Below are positions 18,690 through 26,942 of a stretch of 64,000 bases of DNA, in pieces. The stretch is from Sva-07 sp963793335. GTDB lineage: Bacteria; Actinomycetota; Acidimicrobiia; Acidimicrobiales; Ilumatobacteraceae. Positions within the stretch are counted from its first letter, which is position 1; each line of letters opens with the position of its first letter. Below the pieces are notes generated by a model, which was given only the letters and a program-made list of their open reading frames with translations, did not search any database and was not told where the DNA came from. The DNA is taken from assembly GCA_963793335.1 (NCBI GenBank), contig CAWBZS010000005.1:124001-188000 (forward strand). Direction: 5' to 3'. The position numbers and the translations under genes were made by a program.

Positions 18690-18703
18690 GTGCAAATAAA
18701 TAT
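18690..18703 (-). promoter_or_regulatory. ATATTTATTTGCAC element upstream of dabB
   Basis: Read on the minus strand, this 14-base element matches the one upstream of the rhodopsin gene at 13 of 14 positions and is followed in both cases by a further short similarity (GAA versus TAA). It ends 31 bases before the dabB ATG at 18658. A TATTAG hexamer downstream may be the -10 box. The distance to the putative -10 differs between the two genes, so an activator or repressor site is likelier than a shared -35. Confidence 0.55.
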
Positions 18704-18764
18704 GTGTGATGGGGCAGGTATTCCAGCCGAGTGAACCTCAGGCCACGGCAAACACGTCGTCAGC

Positions 18765-21326
18765 TCATCGCGGTGCGAACTCGAGCACCTGCTGGAAGGT
18801 GGGCCGATTCGTCGCTCGGAAGTCGTCCTCGATCAGACCGGGCACGAACGTGAGCCGCTGGCCCGGCGGCAGCCACGTCGCGATGTCGCCGCCGCGCTCG
18901 GCGGCGAGTGCATTGACGGCGTCGTCGAGCGCGTCCCACAGTTCCGTACGGCAGGTGTCGAGATCACCCGCGCCGCAGTAGGCGACGTTGAACGGGCCCT
19001 CGACAGGCTGACCGAGCACCGCGCGCAGGTCTTTGTCGACGAAGCTGGCATCGTCGATCCCGCGGAACTCGACGCCCGAATCGACCGCCGGTGTCAGCAC
19101 CGGTGCCTCGACGGCGCCGACGATCGCTGGGAAGATCTCGTCGAGCAGCAGCGGTCCAGGGCTGTCGTCGAAGCCGTCATCGTCGGCATCGAGGCGAGGA
19201 GCGTCGTCGGCAGCCCACGCATCGAGCGTCGACCGTGCCTCGGCGGCCAGGTCGGACGGGGCGTCGCCACCGGCGAGCACCTCACTGATCACCGGCCACA
19301 CCGTCGAGCGGATGTCTTCCGTCGCAGCGCGGTTCATCACACTCACCACACCGGCGAGATCCACGGGTTCGGGCCACTGGTCGAAGTTCTCCACTCGTTG
19401 CACCGAGCCGAATGTGGTGTTGTCACCGTGCATGAAGCCGGGTGCCGACTGGTTGTTCCAGTTGAGGAGGCGATCGTCGGGTCCAGCGACGGCGTGCGGC
19501 TTGTCCTCGAGTTCGAGGAAGCCCTGCCATTCGTACTGGCCGGTACCGAGCGTGGGCAGCCGACGGTCGAGACCCTCGGCGCGCACCGGCAGCAGGCCGG
19601 ACGCGTAGTACGCGATGCCCTCACGGTTGGCGTAGCCCCAGTTGAACGTGAAGCCGAACTTGTCGGCGGATTCGAAGAACGAGTCCGGGGTGCCCGCATC
19701 GCCCTCGGTCATGTCCTTGAGGGCTGCCAGATTCAGCCCGTCGCGACCGAACGTCGAGCGCTTGCTGGTCAGCGCCACCGGGCGACCGTCGGAGGTCGCC
19801 GTGCCGACCACGGGCCCGTGCACCGAAGTCGGGAAGCTGATCGGCTCACCGCCCAACGTACCGGCGTCGAACTGCTCGAACGGCGTGCACTCACCGTTGT
19901 ACTCGTAGTGGGTGGAGGCGACCGACGGCGCCGAGCCGTCGGGCTCACAGAGGAGCTCGGCGTAGACGTCGCGCACGTCCTGATTGGCTGACGTGAGGCT
20001 CCACGCATAGTCCTGCGTGCGTCCGATCAACAGGTACATCGCCAGTCCGGGCACCGCCGCGCCCTGGGCCTCGATGCCCGGGCCGGAGAGGTGGATCTGC
20101 TGCACGATCTCGGGATAGAAGAAGCCGAGCTGCGGGCCCATCACCGCGAGCGTGGTCTGGTTCTCCGACGCTGCCGGGTCGACCAGGAGCCAATTCGACG
20201 CGTTGCGCGACCGTGGCCCGGCAGCAGCGCCGTAGACGCCAGGCGAGGCAAAGCCTTCGGGCTGGCCCGCGTCAGAGGTGCGAGGGTCGAGCGACACGAG
20301 CGAACCCGCATCGATCGTGACCGATCCCGTGACCTCGCCACCGGTGAGTGTCGGATACTCGAATCGCTCCTCGATGGTGGTGGGCGCCTCGGGATCGTCG
20401 GTGGGCATGAAGTCCTCCCACACGGCGCGACCCTGCTCCTCGCCCAGCGACGCCTGCAGCCCCGACAGGAACTCGGCGTTCGCCGCCTCGCTCCCGCCGC
20501 CGGCTCCGAAGATCGAGCCGATGAACGCGGTGACCGCGATCACGTCGTTGACGGTGAACGGCTCTCCAGGTGTCCCGTTCGCTTCGACGTAGGCGTTGAC
20601 GCCGTCGGCGTAGGCCTGTGCGTCGGCAACGATCTGTTCGCCCTCCTCGCCGTACGTGTCGAGGATCAGTTGCACCTGATCGGTGACCAACTGTTCGGCT
20701 GCCGCGCTGGGGATGAACTCCTGCGCGCTCGTCACCAGTTCGAACGCATCGATGCCGGGCACGTCGGCCACGGCCACCCGCGCCGGGCCACGTCCCAGAT
20801 CGAGGTAGAGCCCGCGATCGCGAGCGGTCACCCAGCCAGCGCCGAAGGCGACGTCGTCGCGGGTCTCGCCGGTGATGTGGGGGACGCCGAACTCGTCGTA
20901 GACGATCGTGACACCATCGCGGCCGGTGGCCTCGTCGGTGGTGGCCCCGATCGGTTCGAAGTCGGCCGGCAGGAAGAACTCCTCGATGTCGGCGTCGGTG
21001 ACGTCGCCGCGCAGCGGGGTGAGTCCGTCGTACAGCCCGAGCTGGTCCGTGGAGTTCTCGTTGACCGGCAGGCCACCGAAGTTGCCGGGCGGCAGGATGT
21101 AGAAGGCCCGGTCCTCGGTGATCGTGGGCGCAGGTTCGGTGGTGGCCGGCGCCGAGTTCTCCGGCTCCGGCGCCTGGGTTGGCTCCGTTGCATCGTCGGT
21201 GACGGGGGCAGCGGTGCTTGGCTCCGACGACGACTCGCCGTCACTGGAACACGCGGCTGCCACCAATGCGATCACGACGCCGAGCGCTACCAACGCACCG
21301 CGCGAACGCCCTCGATCATCTGTCAT
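18765..21326 (-). CDS. Penicillin acylase family N-terminal nucleophile hydrolase, lipoprotein
   Basis: An 853-residue extracellular amidase. The N-terminus is a lipoprotein signal (ALGVVIALVAAACSSDGESS) with the cysteine for lipid attachment, then a Thr/Pro/Glu linker. The acylase A-chain begins with VTIVYDEFGVPHITGET and AFGAGWVTARDRGLYLDL. The autoprocessing site and catalytic serine are in RSRNASNWLLVDP, followed by the B-chain (GPQLGFFYPEIVQQIHLSGPG, SLTSANQDVRDVYAE). The family cleaves acyl side chains from penicillins, N-acyl-homoserine lactones or lipids; the substrate here is not known. It has a strong GGGGGAG ribosome site and its own position upstream of dabB on the same strand, so weak read-through into the dab operon is possible. 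Confidence 0.9.
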   Translation of the reverse strand: MTDDRGRSRGALVALGVVIALVAAACSSDGESSSEPSTAAPVTDDATEPTQAPEPENSAPATTEPAPTITEDRAFYILPPGNFGGLPVNENSTDQLGLYDGLTPLRGDVTDADIEEFFLPADFEPIGATTDEATGRDGVTIVYDEFGVPHITGETRDDVAFGAGWVTARDRGLYLDLGRGPARVAVADVPGIDAFELVTSAQEFIPSAAAEQLVTDQVQLILDTYGEEGEQIVADAQAYADGVNAYVEANGTPGEPFTVNDVIAVTAFIGSIFGAGGGSEAANAEFLSGLQASLGEEQGRAVWEDFMPTDDPEAPTTIEERFEYPTLTGGEVTGSVTIDAGSLVSLDPRTSDAGQPEGFASPGVYGAAAGPRSRNASNWLLVDPAASENQTTLAVMGPQLGFFYPEIVQQIHLSGPGIEAQGAAVPGLAMYLLIGRTQDYAWSLTSANQDVRDVYAELLCEPDGSAPSVASTHYEYNGECTPFEQFDAGTLGGEPISFPTSVHGPVVGTATSDGRPVALTSKRSTFGRDGLNLAALKDMTEGDAGTPDSFFESADKFGFTFNWGYANREGIAYYASGLLPVRAEGLDRRLPTLGTGQYEWQGFLELEDKPHAVAGPDDRLLNWNNQSAPGFMHGDNTTFGSVQRVENFDQWPEPVDLAGVVSVMNRAATEDIRSTVWPVISEVLAGGDAPSDLAAEARSTLDAWAADDAPRLDADDDGFDDSPGPLLLDEIFPAIVGAVEAPVLTPAVDSGVEFRGIDDASFVDKDLRAVLGQPVEGPFNVAYCGAGDLDTCRTELWDALDDAVNALAAERGGDIATWLPPGQRLTFVPGLIEDDFRATNRPTFQQVLEFAPR

Positions 21327-21430
21327 CTCTGCTCCCCCTCGATCGGCCAAACCCGGCTGACAGTAGTCCGACTGCTCGGTCGTGGAGGTTTCGACGCCGC
21401 AATCAGGCGGTCTGCTAACGTCGCCTCGTC

Positions 21431-22231
21431 ATGTCTCGCAAGGTGCCACTTTTCGCTGCTGCCGCCGCTGCTACCGCGCTCGTCGTCGCCCCACTGAGCG
21501 TCTCAGCGGAGGTCTCCGGCGACATCGTGTTCGGCGCGACGACCATCGAGTCGGGCGATTCGACCACGGTGACAGCGAACTTCACCGAAGAAGCTGCCGG
21601 CACCGATTCCGTCACGTTCTCGATTGCCGCTGCCGCTGGCACGGGCACCGCCACCCTCACGCTGGTGTCGGGCTCCGGTGCGACGGACACCGCCGACTGC
21701 ACCCAGACCAGCACCACCGAGATCGAGTGCGACTGGGACACCGCCGACGGGCCCACCGGTTCGATCGTTGCCACGGCGACGGCGAGCGCCGATGCCGTGG
21801 GCACCTGGACCCTGGCCACCACCGACGTGCCAGCGCAGGGCGATCCGGCCGCAGTCGACGAGCAGACACTCACGGTGATCGCCCCCGCAACCACGTCCTC
21901 ATCGAGTTCGTCGTCCAGCTCATCATCGTCGAGCTCGTCCTCGAGCTCGTCCTCGTCGTCCAGCTCGTCCTCGTCGTCCAGCTCGTCGTCAACGTCCTCC
22001 ACCATCTCGTCGAGCACCACGCTGCCGACCACAACATCGAGTGCTGCAACCACGACTGCGGCAACAACGACACCGACGACTGCGGCAACGACCACGACCG
22101 TCGCCGGGGCGCTCGCTGCAACCGGCGGCGACACCATGGGTGCCGGTGCAACCGTCGCGATGGTCGCCATGCTGATGCTCGCCGTCGGCGCCACTGCGGC
22201 GTTCGTCGCCCGTCGGCCGCAGACACGCTGA
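21431..22231 (+). CDS. Secreted poly-serine surface protein with LAATG sortase signal
   Basis: A 266-residue cell-surface protein. It has a Sec signal peptide (MSRKVPLFAAAAAATALVVAP...SAEV), a compact beta-rich domain of about 125 residues, an almost pure serine tract of over 30 residues (about 21896-21990), a Thr-rich stretch, and a C-terminal sorting signal: LAATGGD, a hydrophobic helix and the basic tail ARRPQTR. LAxTG is the motif used by class E sortases of actinobacteria. The serine tract is a likely wall-spanning stalk and a likely glycosylation target. It is divergent from the acylase and 19 bases upstream of a HAD gene. No sortase gene is in the window. Confidence 0.85.
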   Translation: MSRKVPLFAAAAAATALVVAPLSVSAEVSGDIVFGATTIESGDSTTVTANFTEEAAGTDSVTFSIAAAAGTGTATLTLVSGSGATDTADCTQTSTTEIECDWDTADGPTGSIVATATASADAVGTWTLATTDVPAQGDPAAVDEQTLTVIAPATTSSSSSSSSSSSSSSSSSSSSSSSSSSSSSSSSTSSTISSSTTLPTTTSSAATTTAATTTPTTAATTTTVAGALAATGGDTMGAGATVAMVAMLMLAVGATAAFVARRPQTR

Positions 22232-22250
22232 GTCCGACGCGGAGCACAAC

Positions 22251-23171
22251 GTGTCGGACGAGCGAACCCACCCCTTGCCGTCGTGGAACGACGGCTCCAC
22301 CCGTCGGGCGGTGATCGACTTCCTCGACTCGATCGACGAGGTCCCCGTCGAGCAGCGCGTCGCGGTGTTCGACAACGACGGCACCCTGTGGTGTGAGCAA
22401 CCCCAGTACATCCAGCTGCTGTTCATGCTCGACCAGTTGCGCCAGGCGCTCGCTGTCGACGCCTCGCTGGGCGAGCGTCCCGAGTTTCGAGCGCTGATCG
22501 AACGCGACACTGGAGCCCAGGCCGAGCTCGGCATCACGGCCATCGCGATGGCACTCGTGGAATTGAGTGCCGGCATCGAGCCCGCCGAGTTCGATCGACG
22601 AGTTCGCGAGTTCGTCGCATCATCCCGACACGACCGCCTCGACCTGCCATTCGTCGCGCTTCGCTACCTCCCGATGCTGGAGCTGATCGCGGAGCTGCGT
22701 GCCCGCGACTTCAGCGTGTTCATCGTCACCGGGGGCGGTACCGAGTTCGTCCGGGCAATCAGTGAGGAGTTCTACGGTGTCGGGCGCGAGCACGTGGTCG
22801 GGTCGTCGGTGCGCTACGACGTGACAACCGACGACGACGGCCGGCCACGGCTGCTCCGCACGAAGGACCTCTTCGGCGACGTGGACGAAGGCCCCGCAAA
22901 GGTCTCGAACATCCAGATCGGTCTCGGACGGCGTCCGATCTTCGCAGCCGGCAACTCGGCCGGCGATGCCGACATGCTCGACTACGCGCTCGGCGCCGGC
23001 GGTGCGTCGTTCGCAATGCTGATCGACCATGACGACGCCGACCGCGAGTACGCCTATGCGAGCGTTGCTGCATCCTTCGAGAGCGAGGAACCGATCGCCG
23101 ACATCGGACGACGGCGGGGCTGGCACGTGGTGAGCATGCGCAACGACTGGCGCCAGGTGTTCGCCACCTGA
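22251..23171 (+). CDS. HAD superfamily hydrolase
   Basis: A 306-residue haloacid-dehalogenase-fold phosphatase. Motif I is VAVFDNDGTLW, with the nucleophile and acid aspartates; motif II is FIVTGGGTEF; motif III and IV regions are KVSNIQIGLG and FAAGNSAGDADMLDY with the metal-binding aspartates. The long helical insert between motifs I and II serves as a cap. Relatives of this size dephosphorylate phosphoserine or similar small molecules, sometimes after export; no signal peptide is seen here. The start is a GTG at 22251 with a GGAG six bases upstream, and the gene follows the surface protein closely. Confidence 0.85.
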   Translation: MSDERTHPLPSWNDGSTRRAVIDFLDSIDEVPVEQRVAVFDNDGTLWCEQPQYIQLLFMLDQLRQALAVDASLGERPEFRALIERDTGAQAELGITAIAMALVELSAGIEPAEFDRRVREFVASSRHDRLDLPFVALRYLPMLELIAELRARDFSVFIVTGGGTEFVRAISEEFYGVGREHVVGSSVRYDVTTDDDGRPRLLRTKDLFGDVDEGPAKVSNIQIGLGRRPIFAAGNSAGDADMLDYALGAGGASFAMLIDHDDADREYAYASVAASFESEEPIADIGRRRGWHVVSMRNDWRQVFAT

Positions 23172-23174
23172 CGG

Positions 23175-23684
23175 TCAACTCGTCGCGACCACCGACTCGT
23201 AGATGTTGTAGAGCAGCGACGCGCCGAGCACGCCGCCGAGGAACAGCCCGATGCGGGTGAACAACCCCAGCCCTCTGCGCCACAGGAAGAACGCCAGGAG
23301 GCAGCCAACGATGACGACGAAGAGGAACCCCTGATCGCTCGTGAACGCCACATCCCACAGTTGGGTGGCCTGCACGTCTCCGGGGAACAGTTGGTTGTCG
23401 TTGCCGGTCACCGTGTTCCAACCGAGCCAGCCGGCCCAAAATGCACCGATGGCGACGCCGGCGGCGACGATCTTGTTGGTGCCGACGTTGACCATGGCAA
23501 CCAGCGCGAGCGTGGCGACGATCAGCGCCGTGCCGGTCTGATAGCCGTTGTTGCCGATCGCTTCGATGAATCCGGAGATGACGTTCGATGCTTCATCGAC
23601 CGTGGATTCGACCGCGGTTTGTTCACCATCGCCGGCCGACATCGGAGCAGCAGCGCCAGCGATGGCGGAGAGGCTGAGCAGCAT
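23175..23684 (-). CDS. Small hypothetical membrane protein
   Basis: A 169-residue protein with an N-terminal signal-like segment (MLLSLSAIAGAAAP), an acidic stretch, then four predicted membrane helices: TALIVATLALVAMVN, KIVAAGVAIGAFWAGWLGW, FLFVVIVGCLLAFFLW and IGLFLGGVLGASLLYN. It has no enzymatic motifs. The layout, signal peptide plus a few short helices, loosely resembles small conjugation or channel proteins, but that is not enough for a name. It converges with the HAD gene, four bases from its stop. Unrecognised. Confidence 0.65.
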   Translation of the reverse strand: MLLSLSAIAGAAAPMSAGDGEQTAVESTVDEASNVISGFIEAIGNNGYQTGTALIVATLALVAMVNVGTNKIVAAGVAIGAFWAGWLGWNTVTGNDNQLFPGDVQATQLWDVAFTSDQGFLFVVIVGCLLAFFLWRRGLGLFTRIGLFLGGVLGASLLYNIYESVVATS

Positions 23685-23811
23685 GGTGCGAGTCTCGCAC
23701 GAGCCACCAACTCGAACGTGGACGGTTGCACAGGATCGACGGCGACGCGCGCGAACACGTCGAAGGGTTCCGACCGACCCGAACTCACCTGGAGCCTTGG
23801 ACGCCGAGCGG

Positions 23812-24186
23812 TCAGATCAGGTCGCCCGGCGGCGGACCACCGGTACGTCCTGCTGGCATGGGCTGCGCGTCGGGATCCGAGCGCCGGACCATCCACCAGC
23901 TCGCCACCGCGAGCAACGCCAGGAATCCGACCACCGCAACCAGTGCAACGGTGCCGTCGACTTCACCGTCGGGGTCACCGGCACCGATCAAGGTTTCATC
24001 GGGCTCCGCCGATTCGGGTTCGGACGACGCAGGGGATTCGGATGGCGGCGTCGTCGACGCTGGCGGTACCGCATTGGGAGCCGACAGCGAATCGGGTGGG
24101 GTGGCGGCAGCGGCGGCGAACCCCGGCCCGAGTGCCAGCAACACGCCCACGACAACGCCAGCGATACGTCGTGTGGGCTCACGCAT
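23812..24186 (-). CDS. Small secreted, C-terminally anchored protein coupled to the SulP gene
   Basis: A 124-residue protein. It has a signal peptide (RIAGVVVGVLLALGPGFAAAAA), a Ser/Pro/Glu-rich linker, and one C-terminal membrane helix (TVALVAVVGFLALLAVASWWMV) followed by an Arg/Pro tail ending near 23812. The ATG at 24186 overlaps the end of the SulP gene (ATGCGTGA) and is preceded by GGGGGAGAG, so it is translated with the transporter. It may be an accessory or anchoring subunit; I do not recognise a family. Confidence 0.7.
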   Translation of the reverse strand: MREPTRRIAGVVVGVLLALGPGFAAAAATPPDSLSAPNAVPPASTTPPSESPASSEPESAEPDETLIGAGDPDGEVDGTVALVAVVGFLALLAVASWWMVRRSDPDAQPMPAGRTGGPPPGDLI

Positions 24187-25939
24187 CGTGCTCTCCCCCC
24201 TCGACGCTCGGTCGACCTTCGGGGGCATCCGGCGGCAGCTCGCCCACTGGTTCGCTGTCATCCGAGCGGTTCGTCTCCACCCACTCGAGGGCGTCGTCGT
24301 ACGCCTGTCGGGTGGTCTCGCCGATGAACGCGCTGCTTCGATACAGGTTGCGGGCACCGATCACGTCGGTGGCTCCGGTCACCCGCAGCTGTCGGATGAC
24401 CCGTTCGTTGTCGGTGACCAGCATCAGCTTGCTGTCGACGGCTCTCAGTGCGGATGCGTAGGATTCGAGGACGTCGATCAGCGTGGCCCCGGCGTCGTCG
24501 GCACCCCTGACGCGCAGGATCACCACCGAGTTCAGCGACGTGGGTGTCACCGCGGGCATCTGCTCGAGCAGCGTCGATGCCGTTGCGAAGAACAGTGCGC
24601 CGTATGGCTGCAGCACGACGACCGAGCCGGCCGGTACCGTCGACGGTGGTTCGACCTCCTCGACACGCCCATCATCGTGGAACCACAGCCGCTTGGTCAC
24701 CAGCCGAGTCGACTGACGGATGACGAAGAGGATCACCGAGATACCGACACCGACGAGCACCGCATACTGCAACGGGATCACCAGCGTCAGGGCGAACGTG
24801 ATCGTCATCACGGTCAACGGCACCGCCCCGGTCTTGGCAACCGAGATGATCTGCGACGGCTTCACCGTGCCGATGCCGACGACGATCAGCAGCGCGGCCA
24901 ACGACGGCATGGCGACCAACTCGATCACCCCTCCGAACAGCAGGATCACGATCGCCATCACCCCCGCGGCGACGAAGGCCGCCGTGCGGGTCTTGGCACC
25001 AGCGGTGGCGATCAGCGAGCTGCCCGACATCGACCCGCCGACGGGCATGCCCTGGAACACCCCGGCGACGATGTTTCCTGCGCCCTGGCCGACGAAGTCC
25101 TGTGACTCGTCCTGTGGGGCACCGTCCTCATTGGGAAACCCAGCCGACACCCCGGCTCCCTGCACGAGCCCGACGAAGGCGAGCGACAGCGCCGGCACGA
25201 TCAGCACGACCAGGTCGCCGAGCACCGGCGCGACCGGGAGCGGGAGCGATCGCGGCACATCCGCGATGTCTCTGACCTGGCTGACGTCGGCGCCGAATGC
25301 TCGAAAGAGCCCACTGACCGCCGAACCGACGAACACTGCGACCACGAGGCCGAGCGCGCCGAGTCTGGTGCGCTGCAACCCGATGATCAAGGCCACCGTC
25401 GCGAAGCCGACGACGATCGTCGGAATGTCGATCTGCCAGACGTTGAACACGAGATCGACGGCTCGAACCACCCGATTGCCACCTTCGGAGTCGTAGCCGG
25501 TGAAGTCGTCGAGTTGGCCGAGCACGATGTTGACACCGACTGCGCTGATGAATCCGGTCATCACCGAGTTCGACACGAATCGGAGGAATGAACCGAGGCG
25601 AAGCAGCCCGGCCAGGATCATCACCACACCGGTGAGCATCGACAGCGTGTACAGCGCTCTGGTCGGATCGTCGCGGGATGCCAGATCGACATCGGCCACG
25701 ATGATCGCCATCGCCCCCGTGCCCTGCACCGCCATGAAGGCGGTACTCGTGAACAGCGCACCGCCGGCCAGGCCGAACAGATAGCTGTAGAGACCGGCGA
25801 CTGGATTGACACCGGCGAGCAGACCGCTCGCAAGGCCGTCGGGCACACTCTCGACGCCGAGCACCAGGCCCGCCATTGCGTCGTCCTTGACCGTCTTGCG
25901 GTTGAGCAGCGACCGAGGCGTCAGAATCGGCAGTCGCAT
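24179..25939 (-). CDS. SulP family anion transporter with STAS domain
   Basis: A 586-residue SLC26/SulP permease. The N-terminal domain begins AMAGLVLGVESVPDGLASGLLAGVNPVAGLY and continues with about 12-14 helices, including the GNIVAGVFQGMPVGGSMSGSS signature near residue 290. The C-terminal 150 residues form a STAS domain (VVVLQPYGALFFATASTLLEQMP...VVILRVRGADDAG). SulP proteins carry sulfate, bicarbonate or related anions; the BicA branch is a Na+/bicarbonate symporter. The anion cannot be read from sequence. Given the nearby dab operon and Na+-pump-type rhodopsin, bicarbonate is worth considering. The downstream small membrane protein is translationally coupled. Confidence 0.88.
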   Translation of the reverse strand: MRLPILTPRSLLNRKTVKDDAMAGLVLGVESVPDGLASGLLAGVNPVAGLYSYLFGLAGGALFTSTAFMAVQGTGAMAIIVADVDLASRDDPTRALYTLSMLTGVVMILAGLLRLGSFLRFVSNSVMTGFISAVGVNIVLGQLDDFTGYDSEGGNRVVRAVDLVFNVWQIDIPTIVVGFATVALIIGLQRTRLGALGLVVAVFVGSAVSGLFRAFGADVSQVRDIADVPRSLPLPVAPVLGDLVVLIVPALSLAFVGLVQGAGVSAGFPNEDGAPQDESQDFVGQGAGNIVAGVFQGMPVGGSMSGSSLIATAGAKTRTAAFVAAGVMAIVILLFGGVIELVAMPSLAALLIVVGIGTVKPSQIISVAKTGAVPLTVMTITFALTLVIPLQYAVLVGVGISVILFVIRQSTRLVTKRLWFHDDGRVEEVEPPSTVPAGSVVVLQPYGALFFATASTLLEQMPAVTPTSLNSVVILRVRGADDAGATLIDVLESYASALRAVDSKLMLVTDNERVIRQLRVTGATDVIGARNLYRSSAFIGETTRQAYDDALEWVETNRSDDSEPVGELPPDAPEGRPSVEGGEHDA

Positions 25940-26000
25940 TCGATCAGCATCGCAGCTGCCCTGTCCGTCACGATGATCGCGGAACGAACGCGACCAGGGA

Positions 26001-26540
26001 TCACTCGATCGGCGCAGCGATCAGGTAGTTGCGATCGGCATACCCCTCGCGGAGCACGTACCCGGACAAGCGAGCCTCCAGCACGAACCGCTCACCGGTC
26101 TCGGTGTCACTGATCTCGCACAGCAGGAGATCGCCGTCGAGCACGACCGGGCCGGCTGGACAGTCGACGGCGAGCCGCTCGGGCGGAAGTCCCACCTCCG
26201 GGGCCAGGAAGCCGATCGCGTCCTGCTCGACGCCCTCGATGTCACCGGCGATGATCACATTGCTCGCCGCGACGAAGACCCGGTCGTTTTCCTCGATGAT
26301 CGCGTCGACCGTGACCGTCTCGCCACCTGCGGCAGTTGCCTCGCAGGTGAAGGTCTCCCCCGGCTCGTCGGAGGCGGCATCGTCGCAGGTCGCGTCGGAC
26401 AACTCGAGCCCGAGCACCTCGCCGAGTTCGCCCTCGATCGCCTCCTCGGCGATGCCCTCGGGGGTCTCACCGACCGAGACCGAGCAGCCGGCCACCAACA
26501 CCGTGACGATCCCTGCGAACACGACCTCGAACGCTCTCAT
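26001..26540 (-). CDS. DUF4333 lipoprotein
   Basis: A 179-residue lipoprotein with signal peptide and lipobox (VFAGIVTVLVAGCSVSVGE). The rest matches the style of actinobacterial DUF4333 proteins, apparently as two related halves, each with a pair of Cys and a Glu/Asp-rich strand pattern (SDATCDDAASDEPGETFTC; LAVDCPAGPVVLDGDLLLCEI). The paired cysteines probably form disulfides outside the membrane. Function is unknown for the family. It stands alone on the minus strand between the SulP gene and a 400-base non-coding stretch. Confidence 0.75.
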   Translation of the reverse strand: MRAFEVVFAGIVTVLVAGCSVSVGETPEGIAEEAIEGELGEVLGLELSDATCDDAASDEPGETFTCEATAAGGETVTVDAIIEENDRVFVAASNVIIAGDIEGVEQDAIGFLAPEVGLPPERLAVDCPAGPVVLDGDLLLCEISDTETGERFVLEARLSGYVLREGYADRNYLIAAPIE

Positions 26541-26942
26541 GGTCGGCCATCCAACCAGACGACCGTCAACGGGACATCAACAGAGCGTCATGGCACCGTC
26601 GAATGACCTCCACATCAACCACGAGTGAACGCGCGGTGCTGACGGCGGCTGCGGTGAGATCCATCGGTCACGTCTGCACAGAGATCTCACCGCAGCCTCC
26701 GCGAGCGTGCCAGCCCCGACCTGTTCGATGAGCAGCGTGTCCTCGCGTCGTCATCTCACCGATCGCCGACGTCCCGCCATGTCGTCGCTGTTCCGCGCGT
26801 CACCGGTCAGGAGCGACAAGGTGCCCGGTGGTGTGACCGACGCCGCACCGCTGTCTGGTTTCAGCGACGCGGAAGAGGTGAACGCTGCCCAGGTCCGAAC
26901 GACGGGTCCACACGTCGACGCACTCAACACCAAGGAGTCCCC
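26541..26942. other. 402-base stretch without a convincing gene
   Basis: This divergent spacer separates the DUF4333 lipoprotein from the SAP-domain gene. It holds the inverted repeat at 26647-26697. An open frame at 26707-26946 starts MPAPTCSMSSVSSRR but has no ribosome site, no family-like sequence and overlaps the next gene's start, so I do not call it. The right-hand end carries the AAGGAG ribosome site of the following gene. Promoters for both genes should lie here, but none is clear-cut. Confidence 0.6.
26647..26697. promoter_or_regulatory. Inverted repeat with 15-base arms
   Basis: GGCTGCGGTGAGATC at 26647-26661 is exactly complementary to GATCTCACCGCAGCC at 26683-26697, separated by 21 bases. 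It is not next to a gene end (nearest stop is over 250 bases away) and has no T-run, so a plain terminator is unlikely. A structured RNA, a protein-binding dyad or a small repeat element are all possible. Confidence 0.5.

Noticed and set aside
21896..21990. Repetitive TCGTCC/AGCTCG tract
   Set aside because: Encodes the poly-serine stalk of the surface protein; not an array or intergenic repeat.
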